Origin: Desulfurococcales archaeon
Lineage (GTDB): Archaea > Thermoproteota > Thermoprotei_A > Sulfolobales > Acidilobaceae
NCBI GenBank assembly: GCA_015521095.1
Contig: WAOU01000113.1
Span: forward strand, 1-43,444
Reading direction: 5' to 3'
Length of the DNA: 43,444 nt
This document shows positions 43,307-43,444 of this stretch, piece after piece. Numbering within the stretch: the first letter of the stretch is position 1; each line of letters starts with the position of its first letter. The notes under the pieces were generated by a model, which saw only the letters and a program-made list of their open reading frames with translations, made no database searches and was not told where the DNA came from. The translations under genes were made by a program, and so were the position numbers.

Positions 43307-43444
43307 TTAACCGGGGAGTAAACACTTCCTAGACCTCCCCACAGCCTCGACAAGGAACCTTACAAGCTCCTCTAACTCCCCTACAGCTTCCTCCAAGCTA
43401 GAATATCTCTTTGAGGCCCACAGCATATTGTAGCCAGCCACGGA
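43307..43444 (-). CDS. 3' end of a minus-strand gene cut by the window edge
   Basis: An uninterrupted frame of 45 codons ending at a TAA (43307-43309) and running off the window. The visible end contains SVAGYNMLWASKRYSSLEE and EELVRFLVEAVGRSRK, helical with regular Leu/Glu spacing. No family is recognised from this fragment. It is convergent with the glycerate kinase gene, 16 bp apart. Confidence 0.6.
   Translation of the reverse strand, partial: SVAGYNMLWASKRYSSLEEAVGELEELVRFLVEAVGRSRKCLLPG

Noticed and set aside
1..43444. CRISPR array, insertion sequence, integrated virus or defence island
   Set aside because: No regularly spaced repeats, transposase, integrase or viral genes were seen; the VapBC pair is the only mobile-type element and is common in archaeal chromosomes.

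Overview
The window reads as a chromosome segment of a hyperthermophilic crenarchaeon, probably a member of the Desulfurococcales or a relative; the order-level placement is inference. The evidence is an archaeal bifunctional phosphoglucose/phosphomannose isomerase, a porCDAB-type pyruvate:ferredoxin oxidoreductase, an aIF2B-family protein, a PibD/FlaK-type prepilin peptidase, heavy use of AGA/AGG/ATA/CTA codons, many GTG and TTG starts, A/T-rich TATA-like boxes about 25 bp before starts, and GGAGG/GGTG ribosome sites inside operons. No rRNA, recognisable tRNA, insertion sequence or CRISPR array was found.

Layout. 1-2.1 kb: end of the sugar-phosphate isomerase, pyrE and a secreted protein of unknown function. 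2.1-3.8 kb: two A/T-rich gene-poor stretches around a small membrane PH-like protein. 3.8-8.1 kb: a large secreted penicillin-acylase-type amidohydrolase with a small membrane partner, an MBL-fold hydrolase and a DUF1641 protein. 8.1-11.3 kb: a two-subunit B12-dependent acyl-CoA mutase, divergent from a cytosolic BtuF-like protein. 11.3-14.8 kb: APS kinase, a type I phosphodiesterase, ATP sulfurylase and a ribbon-helix-helix protein, which together form a sulfate-activation island. 15.0-15.7 kb: a VapBC-type toxin-antitoxin pair. 16.0-20.0 kb: an operon of M29 aminopeptidase, cyclase-family hydrolase, fused double ECF ATPase and EcfT. 20.1-24.3 kb: a GltD-like flavoprotein, a secreted Lon-type (S16) protease, a GC-rich structured-RNA candidate and an aIF2B-family protein. 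24.4-34.6 kb: a long minus-strand run encoding a DapA-family aldolase, a membrane protein, prepilin peptidase, HIT protein, DHH phosphoesterase and a MoxR/DUF58/DUF4129/DUF4350 membrane system. 34.8-38.5 kb: a small unknown protein, a secreted permuted papain-like protein, a WecG/TagA glycosyltransferase, an MscS-related membrane protein and an Asp/Glu racemase homologue. 38.7-43.4 kb: the por operon, a glycerate kinase and the 3' end of an unknown minus-strand gene.

How the genes may work together (inference). The KDG-aldolase-like enzyme, glycerate kinase and POR would fit sugar breakdown by a branched Entner-Doudoroff route to acetyl-CoA. Sat and CysC make PAPS. The penicillin acylase, S16 protease, papain-like protein and MoxR cluster form a strong cell-surface component.

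The observations most worth follow-up are: (1) the mutase, annotatable as methylmalonyl-CoA mutase, carries His and Gln where the carboxylate-binding Tyr and Arg should be, so its substrate is probably not methylmalonyl-CoA; (2) an 87-nt, roughly 67% GC element in an A/T-rich spacer closed by a perfect 7-bp helix; (3) a DUF4129 gene whose signal peptide appears only if translation begins at CTG; and (4) blocks of strong keto/amino strand bias that switch inside genes.
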